Below the pieces are notes generated by a model. That model did not search any database. It was not told the DNA's origin and was given only the letters and a program-made list of their open reading frames with translations. A stretch of 64,000 nucleotides of DNA from Brachionus koreanus (taxonomy: Eukaryota; Rotifera; Eurotatoria; Ploima; Brachionidae). Below, one piece after another: positions 34,432-46,620 of the stretch. A program made the translations under genes and the position numbers. The stretch is from contig PJRA01000549.1 of assembly GCA_016987375.1 (NCBI GenBank), positions 1,431,919-1,495,918 on the forward strand. Reading direction: 5' to 3'. Each line of letters opens with the position of its first letter. The first letter of the stretch is position 1.

Positions 34432-36553
34432 CTCCGGGATGATGACGCTGATGGAACTCTTTCTAAAAAGCTAAAATTTATTACTAAAAGAACCCTAAAT
34501 TGAGTTACTCAAATTTCATAATTTAGAAATATTGCAATATTTATGAAAGATTTAGGTTTTAACAAACGAGTACTCCGTGCAAGTCTAGACAAATGCAAAT
34601 TTGTGAAAAATGAGAAATATTTTTTTTGAGAAAAAATGCCATTATTTAGTCTTTAATGTGCGGAAGAAACCAGCCATTACTTTGAATTGTTTTTTTTTAA
34701 ATCGTACTTTATTTTAAATTTTGGAGCACTAAGATATTTGAGTTCTAGTTTAAATTTAAAAAAAATTTAAAATCGAACGATCTCGACTTTATGTCGAACC
34801 ATTTTTTTTACAATATAAAGTCGGACCACTTTTTAAAATTTTATTTTCTTGATATAACTGATATTATAGTTAAGAAAAGCTTAGTCAAAATACTCTGGTA
34901 AATCAATCTAAATTTCTTTTTTGAATAATAAAATGAATTTTTTTCTAACAGATTTCAGGTATATTTAAATGTTTAATGTATAGTTTCATGGAAGCTGAAT
35001 GACATCATTGTTGCCAAGCATTTTGACAATGTTAAATAAGACCAAGTGTTAGAAAAAATTGCCATACCTTTAAGCTTCTCGTTAAAAACTAAATGACTTA
35101 AAATGAAGTCTAATTTTTAGATAAAATTAGGCTTTTTTGTTTGACTAGTATTTTGTTTAGATTTATAAAATTCATAATATATTTTTAAATCAGCTTAACT
35201 GCTTAAATATCTTGGTTAAAGAGAAAATTTTGACTCTCTAAACTATTCCATAATAAACAAAACAAAATTAGCAATTTTATTTATTTTGAAATTTTTTAAT
35301 TTAAAATAAAAATAAATGGCATTAAACGCGTTAGAATAAAATTAATTTACCTAAATAATAGAAAAAATCGCTAAATGATCTATTTTATAATTCTTTCCAT
35401 GAGGCACATTCCTTGAAAATAGCTGTTAGATAGCTAATATTAAGTTTGCTGGTTTCATTTTTTCCAAAAATTCTAACATTAAAACAAGTGAATTTAGTTC
35501 ATAAAAAGCTAATAAATTATGAAATAAGAAAAGCTGTTAAAACATTTTTCTTAGAATAAAATTATAATTCCACCCCGCTTTCACTTGTTTTATTTATTTT
35601 TGAGACAGTTAAAAAATTTAAATTATAAACTCCCAGGATTTATCTTTTATTACGTCATTTTCTTTAATTGCTAAGCAGTAAATAAAACAATTTTTTTTGG
35701 AGTTTATTTTGACTAATGAAATTCATTTTATTTGTTAAACCTAAATCGTACGATAGCTTTTTTCAGATTAAAATAAAATTTAAAGTTCAAATTAAAAATT
35801 TAAGATATTTAAAAAAAATTGAAAAATCCAAAGATTAATATAAACTAATTTTAAATAAAAAATCAATGAAAAAGTATTGAAAAAAAAATAAAACTCATTT
35901 TGATTATTTTTTAATTAACTATAACAAGCGTTTCTTTTTTGAGTTTATAAAAAAATCAATTAAAAGTTATAGCAAATTAAAGAAGGTAATTAGGCTCATT
36001 AAATTCTAAGTTTTGAATAATAATTAAAATTAAAATTAAGATATCATGAAGGTAAAATAATTTTTTTTTTAAATTTCATTTGAAGAAATCAACTGTAAAA
36101 AATTCGAAAAAAAATTTATTTAAATAAATCTTTAATTAAATTGCTTAATAAGACCTTAAATATTTATCAACTGAAAATATCTGAATTTAGTCACTTTTAT
36201 AACTTAAATAAAAGTTCAGTCAAATTGAAAGAAATTTATACGAATTTTGATGAATTTGTTTAAAGGTAAATTAAATTTCCTTTAGAAATAAGATTTAATA
36301 AACAAAAAATCTCTTAAAAATATTATCTTGTTTGTATTTTAAATAAATTTAAAAAAAATTTAAATAATTTATTGAGTAAATTTTTATTTTAGAATTAATA
36401 TATTTGTGAATCAAATTAAATAATCTATGATTTTGTTAATTTTATTTTAAAACATCAGTATATATTCTCTAAAAAGATATTTTTTAACAAATGTAGCATC
36501 AAAATAAAAAATAAGAGAAATAACCTAGGAAACAAAATTTTTAAGGTCATTAA
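34432..36553. other. Divergent promoter region between HMGCR and OGG1
   Basis: About 2.1 kb of A+T-rich DNA between two divergent genes. A GCTTTTTAG lies about 40 nt upstream of the HMGCR ATG on its strand, and TTTTTAAG about 8 nt before the OGG1 ATG; both could be acceptors. No element or RNA gene was recognised. Confidence 0.4.
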
Positions 36554-37606
36554 ATGACACTTCATTTTATTAAAGGAATTCTCTCCTATTCAAAAACAGA
36601 GCTTAATTTAAAAGCGTGTTTAAGAGGTGGACAGTCTTTCCGTTGGTTTATATCTGATCATGATCAAAATGAGTTTACAGGTGTCATACGAGGAAAAATA
36701 TTCACTTTTAAACAAATGGAGGAATCTATAGAATACACTGTTCATTATAATCAACAAATAACACAAAATATTGGAAATATAGACCAAGAATTAAAAGACT
36801 ATTTTCATTTAAACGAAAATCTTGCTGATCTCTATTCAAATTGGTCACAAAAAGACGAAAAATTTCGCCTAAGAATTGAACAATATGGCTGTGTTTTGAA
36901 TGGCATTCGAGTTCTTAGACTCGATCCAGTCGAAAATTTATTTTCTTTTATTTGTTCTTCAAACAATAATATAAAGCGGATTACTCAAATGGTTAATAAT
37001 ATGTGTTCACACTTTGGTGATTTAATAGGTACACTAAACGACAAAAATTATTACACGTTTCCATCTATTGATCGTTTATGCCATAAAGACGTTGAGGATA
37101 AACTAAGAAAATTGAATTTCGGATATAGAGCTAAGTTTATTCATCAAGCTGCTCTTTATATTAAAAATAATTTTGATGAACAATGGTTGTTTTCTTTGAG
37201 ACAAAAAAATTACAATGAAACAGTAAATGAGTTGGTCAAAATACCCGGTATTGGTAAAAAAGTAGCCGATTGCATCAGTCTAATGTCTTTGGATAAATTG
37301 GAAGCGATCCCGGTTGATACGCATGTTTTAAATTTAGCTAGAAATATGTACCATTTTGTTCCCAAAGAGGCTAAAAAGTCTCTTAGTGATAAAACTTACA
37401 GAGAAATAGCGGATAGCTTTAGGCAAATGTGGGGTAAGTATGCTGGCTGGGCTCAGACTGTAATGTTTATAGATGATCTAGTTGAATTTAAAAAAGAAAA
37501 AACTAATCAATTAGAAAAAAAAGAAAAAGTGGCTCTAAAACGTTCTGTTTCAGACACAATTATGACGCCAAAAAAAAATTTAAAAAAGATTAAATCTAAA
37601 AATTAA
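36554..37606 (+). CDS. OGG1: 8-oxoguanine DNA glycosylase
   Basis: Intronless, 350 aa (human 345). The bifunctional glycosylase/AP lyase removes 8-oxoguanine opposite C in base-excision repair, in nucleus and mitochondria. The N-terminal domain has the family motif LRGGQSFRW (residues 23-31). The helix-hairpin-helix is LVKIPGIGKKVADCISLMSL and contains the catalytic Lys at residue 236, with the GPD-type Asp at residue 255 in IPVDTHVLN; the spacing of 19 residues is the same as between human Lys249 and Asp268. QMWGKYAGWAQTVMF follows, as in the family. The C-terminus is Lys-rich (KKNLKKIKSKN), possibly a nuclear localisation signal. All catalytic residues are intact. The next gene starts 131 nt after its stop on the same strand. 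Confidence 0.96.
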   Translation: MTLHFIKGILSYSKTELNLKACLRGGQSFRWFISDHDQNEFTGVIRGKIFTFKQMEESIEYTVHYNQQITQNIGNIDQELKDYFHLNENLADLYSNWSQKDEKFRLRIEQYGCVLNGIRVLRLDPVENLFSFICSSNNNIKRITQMVNNMCSHFGDLIGTLNDKNYYTFPSIDRLCHKDVEDKLRKLNFGYRAKFIHQAALYIKNNFDEQWLFSLRQKNYNETVNELVKIPGIGKKVADCISLMSLDKLEAIPVDTHVLNLARNMYHFVPKEAKKSLSDKTYREIADSFRQMWGKYAGWAQTVMFIDDLVEFKKEKTNQLEKKEKVALKRSVSDTIMTPKKNLKKIKSKN

Positions 37607-37736
37607 ATCCCGATAATAATAATTTTAAGTGTAAATAAATTTTTTTTAAAATCAAATTAAATTTTGAATTCTAAATGGTGCTAGCAAGACCATATATTTT
37701 TTACAATTTATTTTTTAATCTTTCATTTTGTTATAG

Positions 37737-38213
37737 ATGGAGATTGAACCAGGTTTAATGTCTATTGAGGATTTAAAAAAAACTCTAGAAAATGTATGCC
37801 CTAAGTTTCCTTTGTTTGAATTTGATTCAAGTTAAATTTATTTAAGAAAAGTGTCAAATTTGACTCTAGCCATTCGAAACAAGAACTAATTGAGCTTTAT
37901 TTAAAATTCATTAAGCCTCAGCCACAACGTGTAAAAAAATCGCATAAGTGTGAGCAAACCAAAGTGGTTTCACTGTAAATTAATTTAAATTCTTTTAGTC
38001 TTTAAATTTAAATTGGCTTAATTAAGAAAACTTGAGAAAATTTCATTGGGTGAAGCTCTAAAACGTAGAGAAAAAAGGTTCAAGGCCGATTTTGAAAATG
38101 ATCATGAGATGCTTGACTTAGAAGCCAGTTCAAAAAAAATTAGTCAAAAGCGTCAACACAATAATTATAAAAATGACAATAATGAAGATAGCAAAAAAAT
38201 AAAATTTTATTAA
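37737..38213 (+). CDS. Small ashwin-like nuclear protein
   Basis: Three exons, 37737-37793, 37847-37974 and 38027-38213, with introns of 53 and 52 nt and consistent phases, giving 123 aa. The sequence MEIEPGLMSIEDLKKTLEN, then SKQELIELYLKFIKPQPQR, resembles the conserved N-terminal part of ashwin (C2orf49), a tRNA-ligase-complex-associated protein: a leucine-rich helix, then LY-x4-IPLPQR. The rest is basic and low in complexity (LGEALKRREKRF; KKIKFY at the end). The ashwin assignment is moderate because the protein is short. TTTGTTATAG sits directly against the ATG, which fits a splice acceptor, cis or trans, at the start codon. With OGG1 only 131 nt upstream, a shared transcript is plausible. 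Confidence 0.6.
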
Positions 38214-40354
38214 AAACTTTTAAGTTCGTTTTAAAGAACCTGTATATTTAAATTGTATAATTTTTAATTATTTGCTTACTATTAAAATTAAAAGAAAAAT
38301 TTAATTCTTAATCAAAATTTCAAAATTTGATTTTACTTCAATCAATTTTTTAAAATCTTTAATTGTCGATTGAAAATTTTTTTTTTAAATTTCAATACTA
38401 TGAGCCTCAACAATCTAACTAATTTAATAAAAAAAAGTAATGAAATCAAATTAAGTATAGTCATTTTTTGGGAAATTTTTTTTCATTTCATCAAAAATCT
38501 TAAAGTTTTTGGATTATTGCTTTACAGATTAATTTTGTGAAATTTTTTTTTAAATTTCAAGAAATCATGTTTACCGTTTAGTTTTTTCTAGCCTTAAATT
38601 ATTTAAAAGGAAAATTAAAAATTTTAAATAAAAATATCTTTTTAATTAGAAATAATACAATGTCAAAAGTTTACTTTTTACTTCATGCTAATTCTAAGGT
38701 AGAGTAGATTTTTAGGTAGAGTAGAAAATTGAATTGAAATTAGATTTATAATCATATAATATTAAGATTTAATGTTTTTTATTTATTCAGAAAATATAAA
38801 GCACTATAGGTAGAACAATATTTATTGAAAAGAGAAAGTAAAAAATAAGATCCAGTAAAGATAAAACAAAAATAAAAATTAAAAAAAATCTATTTTTAAA
38901 AAGTAATTAAATACATTAGGGATTTAAAAAAATTAGTCAAAATAACCATTATTCTATAAAGTATTTTACCATTTTATCAAGGATTCTTTTTTCACGACTG
39001 CCGAGATGGGTTTAATCGTTGATTTCTGTTTCTATCATAATTCGAAAATAAATTTATCTTCTTTCGGTCTCAAAAACTGTTCATCTAAATGATTTTTTTA
39101 AGTAGTTTTCTACAAATTTCAATGCATTGTTGAATTTCGAAATCTATAAAATCATGAGGAATAACTTGTGTATGATGTTTAACTTTGTCAGTCAAATTAA
39201 GTCGTTCATACAAAACTTTCAATACAAAAAGTAAAAAATTTTATAACTTTTGTTCTAATGGTCGAAAAATTTTTCTACAGATGAAGCAAAGTGCTGTTTG
39301 TTGCTGTTTTGCGGAAGTGTGCAAATTTGTAAAAAATGATTGCGATTTATTTCAATATTTTTGTATTAGAATTTCGCAGAATTTAGTAGTAGTAGTAAGT
39401 TGAAAGGAAAATACCTAATGAGCTATAGCAGTCGCTTCTTTTTTCAGAAACCATGCATCCAGTTTCGATTTAAAAATTATTCAACGTTTTTGTGCAAACC
39501 ACCATGGCAATCCATTCTATTTAGAGCTCTTTTAGTGAGAAAATAGAATCACTAAGAATCTTTGAGTGCCTTCTTTGATCATGTGCACATGTGATCACTT
39601 TAAACATAAATTAACCGTTTTTTAAACTTGACTAACTCAATTTAATGAGGTTTTACCATTGAATGTTGTTAATATTGAGATATCTAAAACATTTTGCAGA
39701 TTTTTTTAAAACTCAAAAATTTTATGACTAAGCTTAATAATATAAAAAATTAAAGAAAGTGAAACCAATTTCATATTTAATTTGATTTGAGAGACAATGG
39801 ATTAAATTTATTTTAATGATTAAATAATTGAAAATTTGAAAATTATACGACTCGCAGAATTTATTCAAGTTAAAACTGATTGATTACACATTTGTTTGAA
39901 AAAGTTTATTAACAAGATAATCTAGTTAAATGATTCAAATTCTGTTTAAACTTTTAAAAATTAAATTAATGCTATTGAAAATTGAGGCTTAAATTTAGGA
40001 GAAATCAAAATAGACTTTTGATCGCAAGGCAAAAAAAAATTTAAACTTAAAGATATACAAGTATAATTACTCAATTTTAAGATTGATTCCTTTGAGAAAC
40101 AGCATAAAAAAGAATGAGAAATAATTAAAATACGGGATTATAACGATCATACTAAGATTTTCTAATAAATTAAAAAAATTCAGTTTTAATTGAATTAAAT
40201 TTAATATAATTTTACTTTGTAATGACTAATTTATAAAATCTTTTGAAATGAAAAAAATCAACGTTAGGACTTTTTATTTCACTTTATTTTTACTTGTTCA
40301 AAAAATTTTAACTCAAACGTTAATTAGAATTTTTTAAATATTTAGATCTTAATT
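38214..40354. other. Intergenic DNA upstream of WDPCP
   Basis: A+T-rich sequence with no recognised gene. A 72-codon open frame at 39185-39403 has unusual Cys richness but no family features, so I do not call it. TTTAAATATTTAG at about 40333-40345, just ahead of the WDPCP ATG, could be an acceptor. Confidence 0.4.
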
Positions 40355-42496
40355 ATGGACTGTGTAAGCTGCTCAGTTCATTTTTTAACTTTAAGACAAA
40401 TTGGTTATGATGAGTCAAATGTTGCTGTGACATTTTATCATGATCGGACCCATTTCGAACCAAATACAAAAAATTTATATGCCGAGTTTGCAGAGAACTT
40501 TAACATACAACAAGGAAGACACTTTGTTCTTCACAACCGAAAAGCCACTGTTCCAAATAAAATGAGCAAATTAAAGGATCAAGTGAAAGAATTAGATGCA
40601 CTTCTATCTAATCAAGTCAAATTAATAAGAATATTTTGGCTTAGCAAGAGTCGATTGGCACTGGTAACTCAAACTGGAATTATAATCTGGCTTTTAATAG
40701 ATCAAATATCTGGTGATGTGATCAAAATTTTAATTGATAAATCATTGGAGAAGCTGAAACTTAGTTCTAAAAATTTGTGTGATCTTCAATTTAAAATCTC
40801 AAAATCTTCAATTTTAATTATTTCTTACTCGGATAAATCCAAAATAGATTTGATTAAATTCAAAAAAACAAATCAATTTTCAGATTATTATTCCAACTCA
40901 TCTAATTTGGAAAAATTGGAAAATTTTGATCCAAATTTGTCAATTAGCTACGAATTTACTTGTCCTGATGTGTATTTGGAAAAATTTATACTTATAAATG
41001 ATTGTAGCGATTTATTTACTGTGTGGTGGCAGAATAAAGTAGAAATAATGAGCCAAAAATCATTATTGGACCGTGACGATTTGAGGAATAATATTCTAGT
41101 TCTAACAAGTGATTTAAGGGATTCAAATTTATTAGAATACTTGTATAAATCTGAAGGTTTATTGTTAAAAATTGGTCATATTGACCAAAATTTAATCTCA
41201 ATTGAACAAATTGAGTATATAAATAATCAAAAATATTCCATATCTATTTACAATTGTTTTTCAAAAGAAGAAAGAAAAGAAGATTTCAAGCCGGTTAAGA
41301 TCAAACTTAAAACATTTTATATGAAAGCCAAAGCTTTATGCACAAAAATAAAAGGATCTTTTATAATAATATTGAGCGAAAATTGTGAGCTTTTTTTGTA
41401 TGATTTTTACAAAAATTTAATAAAAAAGTCAAGAATCAGTGATGGCCCATGGCATTATTTAGAATGGATAATTGAAAACTACTGTTTTTATGTGATTAAT
41501 AAAAATGGAGATTTAAAGCTTATGGATATTGGCCTGAACGAAATAGCACTCAAATATAATACAAGATTTTTTATTAAATTCAATTCCCTTAGCACTTATC
41601 TTAACGAAAATTTATTTGTTTCCAATGGACCAAATCAGATAGATGTTTTTTCCAGTTCTTCAAACAATTGGGATTCACCTTGGTCTTGTTTTAAATACAC
41701 AAAAGGTCCATTAGGTTTATTTAAAATAGGATTAAGCTTAAATTTAAATTCACTGGATTTGACTAATTTTTATTTAAAAAATTACAAATTATCAATTGAT
41801 TATGTTAAAAATTCGGTTAATTTGTACGAGTCGTTGGACTGGAATCGAATGCCAATTGAATGCTTAGGTTGTTTACAAAAAAACCTGAATATTCTTTTGT
41901 CCGAAAGAATAGATTTTGATAATGATGCTTGCGATTTGTGCGAAAGAGTGCTTGGTGGTTTTTACAAGCCAAGCAAACAATTGGCACCAGATCTTATTAT
42001 GGAATACAGAATTCAAGTGTCCAAGTACGCAAGAAAATTTTTTTTTATTTTAGTCAAAAATTTGCGCTTCGAAAAAGCGCTTCGATTAGCCGATGACTTG
42101 GGAAACAAAGATTTGTTTAACGATTTGTTCTATTCAGCTTATGACCATGGAGCATGTGATTTGGTTGAAGTTTGTCGATTGAAATTTCACGAATTGAAAA
42201 ATGAAGAAATAAAAGAAAAATTAAAAAACGATCTAAATCGATCAGTAAATACAGTCGATGATAATTTAGAAATGAATGATTTCGATTGTTTATCTGTTTC
42301 ATCAAGTGAGCGAACAAGTTCAATCGAGTCTATTTATGGTCCGAATAAAATTGAAGAAAAAAAAACAAAGTTGAAAACTTCCAAAACTAATTTAGAGAAT
42401 TCAAAGCCCAGTGTATTTACTGAAGATGAAATTGAAAATTTTGCAAAAATGCTTATCGAACAAAATAAATTTGTTTATGAAGAAGCTTTTAATTGA
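40355..42496 (+). CDS. WDPCP: WD repeat-containing planar cell polarity effector (fritz homologue)
   Basis: Intronless, 713 aa (human about 746). Fritz/WDPCP belongs to the CPLANE complex, which acts at the ciliary base and in planar cell polarity. The N-terminal two thirds form a divergent beta-propeller with weak WD motifs (LIRIFWLSKSRLALVTQTGI near residues 95-115). The best family signature is at about residues 560-620: YARKFFFILVKNLRFEKALR, then LADDLGNKDLFNDLFYSAYD and LVEVCRLKFHEL, which matches the conserved C-terminal helical block of fritz proteins. The last 100 residues are acidic and Ser-rich. The start at 40355 is the first ATG in frame (MDCVSCSVHFLTLR). AATAAA lies at 42529. The gene complements the Dpy-30 protein as a second cilium-linked gene here, though the two are not adjacent. 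Confidence 0.85.
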   Translation: MDCVSCSVHFLTLRQIGYDESNVAVTFYHDRTHFEPNTKNLYAEFAENFNIQQGRHFVLHNRKATVPNKMSKLKDQVKELDALLSNQVKLIRIFWLSKSRLALVTQTGIIIWLLIDQISGDVIKILIDKSLEKLKLSSKNLCDLQFKISKSSILIISYSDKSKIDLIKFKKTNQFSDYYSNSSNLEKLENFDPNLSISYEFTCPDVYLEKFILINDCSDLFTVWWQNKVEIMSQKSLLDRDDLRNNILVLTSDLRDSNLLEYLYKSEGLLLKIGHIDQNLISIEQIEYINNQKYSISIYNCFSKEERKEDFKPVKIKLKTFYMKAKALCTKIKGSFIIILSENCELFLYDFYKNLIKKSRISDGPWHYLEWIIENYCFYVINKNGDLKLMDIGLNEIALKYNTRFFIKFNSLSTYLNENLFVSNGPNQIDVFSSSSNNWDSPWSCFKYTKGPLGLFKIGLSLNLNSLDLTNFYLKNYKLSIDYVKNSVNLYESLDWNRMPIECLGCLQKNLNILLSERIDFDNDACDLCERVLGGFYKPSKQLAPDLIMEYRIQVSKYARKFFFILVKNLRFEKALRLADDLGNKDLFNDLFYSAYDHGACDLVEVCRLKFHELKNEEIKEKLKNDLNRSVNTVDDNLEMNDFDCLSVSSSERTSSIESIYGPNKIEEKKTKLKTSKTNLENSKPSVFTEDEIENFAKMLIEQNKFVYEEAFN

Positions 42497-42534
42497 TTTA
42501 ATTGATTTGATATACTGTTATTGTTTTAAATAAA

Positions 42535-45289
42535 GATTAAAAAACAAATAAATTTTTCTTTATTTAAAATTTAATCTTATCACTTTAAATTTCATCATGC
42601 TATCAAAATTAATAAAATAAAACGTTTTCAATCTTTGCTTGAACTCTGACAGAGATGATTTAACAGAAAAATAATTCTTCAATTAATTCGCATAAAAATT
42701 AACTATTTATTTACGCAGTTTTTTGAATTTTCTTAAATTTTTATATAATTTCAATTTCAATTTTTAAGGTTAATCAACAGGCTTCAATCGACTGATTAAC
42801 ACTTCATTTATTTAATTTAATAAAATTTTTAAAAATTAAAGTTATAATTTTTATAAAAATAAAATTATCTGTTATTTTGAAAACAAAAAAACATTGATAA
42901 ATTCATATAAAATTTTTTAGATTTTTTACAAAGTCAATAAAGATCAAATTGATATTATTATATTATTATAAAGTAGCTTGAATGTTGCAAATTTCAGCAT
43001 TGATCGTTTGATAACAAAGCTATTAATCAATCTTGAATAAAAAAATCCAAAATATTTAAATCTTATCAAAATCGACATCACGTTTGAAATAAAAAATTGA
43101 TTCCTTCTGATTTCTTTTTTTTATTTTTTGTTTTATTTATAAAAAAAAAGCTTGCAAAAAAATTTTTTTTGTGAATTTAAAACGATTAAGTGTAAAAGTA
43201 TTTGAAATATAATTTTCAAAATCAAAAATCTTTTAGCTTATTTTGTTTTATTACATTTCTTTCTCTCTCTATTGATTCTTCTATTTTGTATGTATTTCAG
43301 TGATTTAACTTAAGCTTTTCTCGTGTACAAACACGATAAGGCATCTTATATTTATATTTAAACAATTTAATTATTTCAATTTTAGAATGCATCAGATATA
43401 GGGTATTAATAGGAGTTGTTGAAGGTGTATTTTAAGTTTAAATAAGCTTCAAATTTTCCAGAAAATATGCGCTTGTTAATCAAGTTCCAAGCTGAAAAGA
43501 CATGGAACAAATTGTAACAGCGTTTAGAGGAAATTCTTTTAAATTTTAAAGCAAATGCTTTTCCAAAAAAAAGATGGTACGGTGGCTACAAAGTTTAAGT
43601 TTGAATCAGATGGGTCTGAAGAAAAAACAGAACTTTTTGTAGTTTATGCGAATGTTGCCCAAGCCACACATCCATTTGAAGGAACCTTTTTCTTTACAAG
43701 AAACCTGTCCACAAAAAAATAATTGTTTTAAATTGAAAAAGTCGTTGGAAAAACAAGTGAGCTTGACGACACTATAATGTCTCACTATGATATTTTAGTA
43801 TTTACAATTCGAGATAAACTAGTCTGATAAGTTACTGATAATTGTAGAAGATATAACATCAAAATCAGATTTTATATGTGTTAAAAACTAAATTACGGTG
43901 ATGAGACAAAAATAAGAAAAAGGATTTCTTTCAATGAAAAAGCTTCCCTAACAAGTTATGAAATTACACGTTTAGATAAGAATGTTTGTCAGCTTTTTTA
44001 CTTATTTTTGATTTTTCACTTGACTTGAGTGCACAAATGAATTTTTTTAGTCCATTAAGCGAAGAATTTCATTTCAAAAGAAGACATTTTAGTTTTATTG
44101 GAATATATTAATAATAATAATAATAGTTAGTTAATATTACTCAGGAGAGGTATTTTTTGTCCAAGGTTCCCTGTAAGAGAAATGTAGTTAGCAATCAATC
44201 AAAGACAACAGCTCTTTGTCAAGAGTGTTTTGAAAAAGAAGGATAAAATACAATACATTTAACATGAGGTTAAAATTTGAATTAAAGAATTTAATAAGGG
44301 GTTTAAAACCCCGCTGGGCGTTTATGGTATAAAAATAATCAGGCGTTCTAGTGTTATATAATAATTTCAAAGTTGATTTCTAACTCCGGATTTCTAACAC
44401 ACCTCAAAGATGCATAAGTAGTTAAGTAGTTTCAATTTTTTATTTTGAAATTAAGTATTTTAAAAAAATATTACATAAAGGTCACAAAAATAATAAAATC
44501 TTAAAAAAAAATATTTTTTTATTTTTAAAATTCTTTATTGCTGGTCACATATAAGGTAAAAAAAATTATCTGGTCATAAAATCGACATAATTCACAAAGC
44601 AGGAAAACCCAAAAATTATATTTTCTAAATTTTTTTTTAAAAAAATGATTTAAATGGTATCATTCAAAAAAGAAAGAAGTATGGTGTAAGCGAAAATGAA
44701 ATCAGCAATTTCGGTAGAAATATCAAAGAAAAGTCTACTTTAGTGGGATTCAATTAGTTATCCTGCTTTGTCAATTTAGTTAAACTTATTTGATCGTAGA
44801 ATATGCATTATTATTATATTATTGTTTAAATGTTTTAGAAAATAATTTAAGCCAAATAGGTATAATTCGTGCTTCATTTAAAAATATCTTAGAATCCACT
44901 TTAGCTTTATTTTCATATTTTCTTTCGTTAGAAAAAATAAAAAAAAAATCTTTTTAATTATGCAGGTACAAAAAAAAATTTAAACTACTTTATTAGGTTG
45001 ACTTTTAAGTTTACTTTCTGTGGAACATATAAGTAAATTAGCTTCTAAGTCTCTATAGACTGATCAAAATGACCAAAATTCGATTAGCCAATAATAGGGG
45101 TTGAAGGTAGTTGAGATTTTTTAAAGTCAGGATAGTACTATAATCCTTTTCCATGAAACGATTTAATCATAAATAGCAAAAAAAATTTTTTTAATTTTAA
45201 ATTAAATTAAAATTTATTCCAGTTAGTTTTTTTGTACTAATTTATTCGTTCTTGTTGTTGATTTATTAAACAGAATTTAAAAAACTCTT
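42535..45289. other. Intergenic DNA with faint coding remnants
   Basis: No intact gene. A short frame at 43555-43722 (MLFQKKDGTVATKFKFESDG, ending TFFFTRNLSTKK) has coding-like composition, but no family is recognised and no neighbouring exons were found. It may be the remnant of a transposon or gene. The rest is A+T-rich. Confidence 0.35.
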
Positions 45290-46620
45290 CTTCCAGACAT
45301 GAATATATTCTCGGTATGTAGCCCAAGAATCCTTTAGCACAAACCCAGACAGCACAATCCATTACAACAAAGAAAAAGAAGAAGACGACAACGAAGCAAG
45401 ATATCAAGACACGCTAACACAGCAACCAGACACACACGCTCAACAAACAAGCGAACTTGAAAACTCGAAACCAAACACAGGCATGGCTGACAACGCGACA
45501 TGTGGTAGTTTCCAATATCAAACCGGAGAGGATCTTGCCACAGCCGGCTCAAGATGGAATATGTGGGTTGAGCAATTCAAGCTATTACTACTAGCCAAAA
45601 ACCCTCCGCAAGACCGTGTTTTACCGACCTTCTTTCTCATGATCGGTCCTGAGGTCTACGAAATCTACAAGAGCCTAGCTGGTGGAAATGAAAACATAAA
45701 CCAAGCATACAAGCTCCTCACAGATCACTTCACCCCTCAAAGGTCCGAGTTTGCCGAGGAACAAAAATTCCGGCATATGAAACGGAGAGAAGGTGAACCA
45801 GTGCATGATTACGTGATGCGCCTGCGGCTATGCCGAACTAACAACCTCACCTTGGCAAATGCAATTGATAACGCTCAAGGCAACGAAAGCTGTGTCCAGA
45901 ACATGAACCTGTTCACCAACCCGACGTCAGAATCGTCCATCCTTTACGCAGAAAGAAAAAGAACACAGTCAAGCTTTGACAATTGAAAGAAACGTGGCCA
46001 ATGAAAGGCCAATGCAACATATGGTCTGTTCGCCGTATCGGAAAGGCAAAAGCCCGCAAATGATGGTCCTAGAGTATCAATTGAAATGAACAGCACAAAA
46101 CTGTCATTCTAAATTGACACTGGTACTCCAATCAATGTCATCGACGAACCCACGTACCATAAGATCCACAACAGGCCGACACTTCAAAAGTGCCGGACAG
46201 AATACTATGGATATAAATCTGAATCACCACTTCCTATTGTAGGGCAGTTTGTAACGGAAGCAAGTACAGCCATCCAAACGACAAAAGCCGGTTTCATTGT
46301 CATTAGAGGTAAAGCTGAACTTCTCCTAAGCTACAAGACAGCAGTAAACCATCTCAATCTAGTTCGCCTAGTAACCAAGTCCAATCAGCTAACCAATCAG
46401 TTGATCATCAAACCAAACGAAAGCGTGGAAGACCACCAAAAGAGAGAAACAACCAAGTTGCCGAAACAACTCCATCGGACTCAAATCAACCCAGAAGGTC
46501 TGAAAGACTGTAGGCCAAGCCTTAGGTTCAAAGCCGAGGGAAAGATGTGGTGTAGCAACCACAAGAGCAGATTTTGTTATGCTCGCTAAACATTAAACAA
46601 AAATCTTATTTACACTACAT
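45290..46620 (+). mobile_element. Deleted Ty3/gypsy-type LTR retrotransposon
   Basis: A block clearly richer in G and C than its surroundings. It contains, in order, a gag-like frame (45483-45986), an aspartic-protease remnant with a DTG motif (about 46110, IDTGTPINVID, preceded by a stop), and, in shifted frame at 46390-46529, a pol-terminal tail with an AT-hook-like KRKRGRPPK and RRSERL before the stop. Reverse transcriptase, RNase H and integrase are absent between protease and tail. I found no long terminal repeats. It is a dead internal-deletion copy. Confidence 0.75.
45483..45986 (+). pseudogene. gag-like frame of the gypsy-type element
   Basis: 167 codons starting MADNATCGSF. It shows the capsid-like pattern of invertebrate gypsy elements (SRWNMWVEQFKLLL, then FFLMIGPEVYEIY, LLTDHFTPQ, and RREGEPVHDYVMRLR). 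The frame then drifts, with no zinc-knuckle seen, and ends at 45986. It is a retroelement capsid gene, not a host gene. Confidence 0.7.

Noticed and set aside
39185..39403. Cys-rich 72-codon open frame
   Set aside because: No ATG context, exon signals or recognisable Cys pattern; likely chance in A+T-rich DNA.
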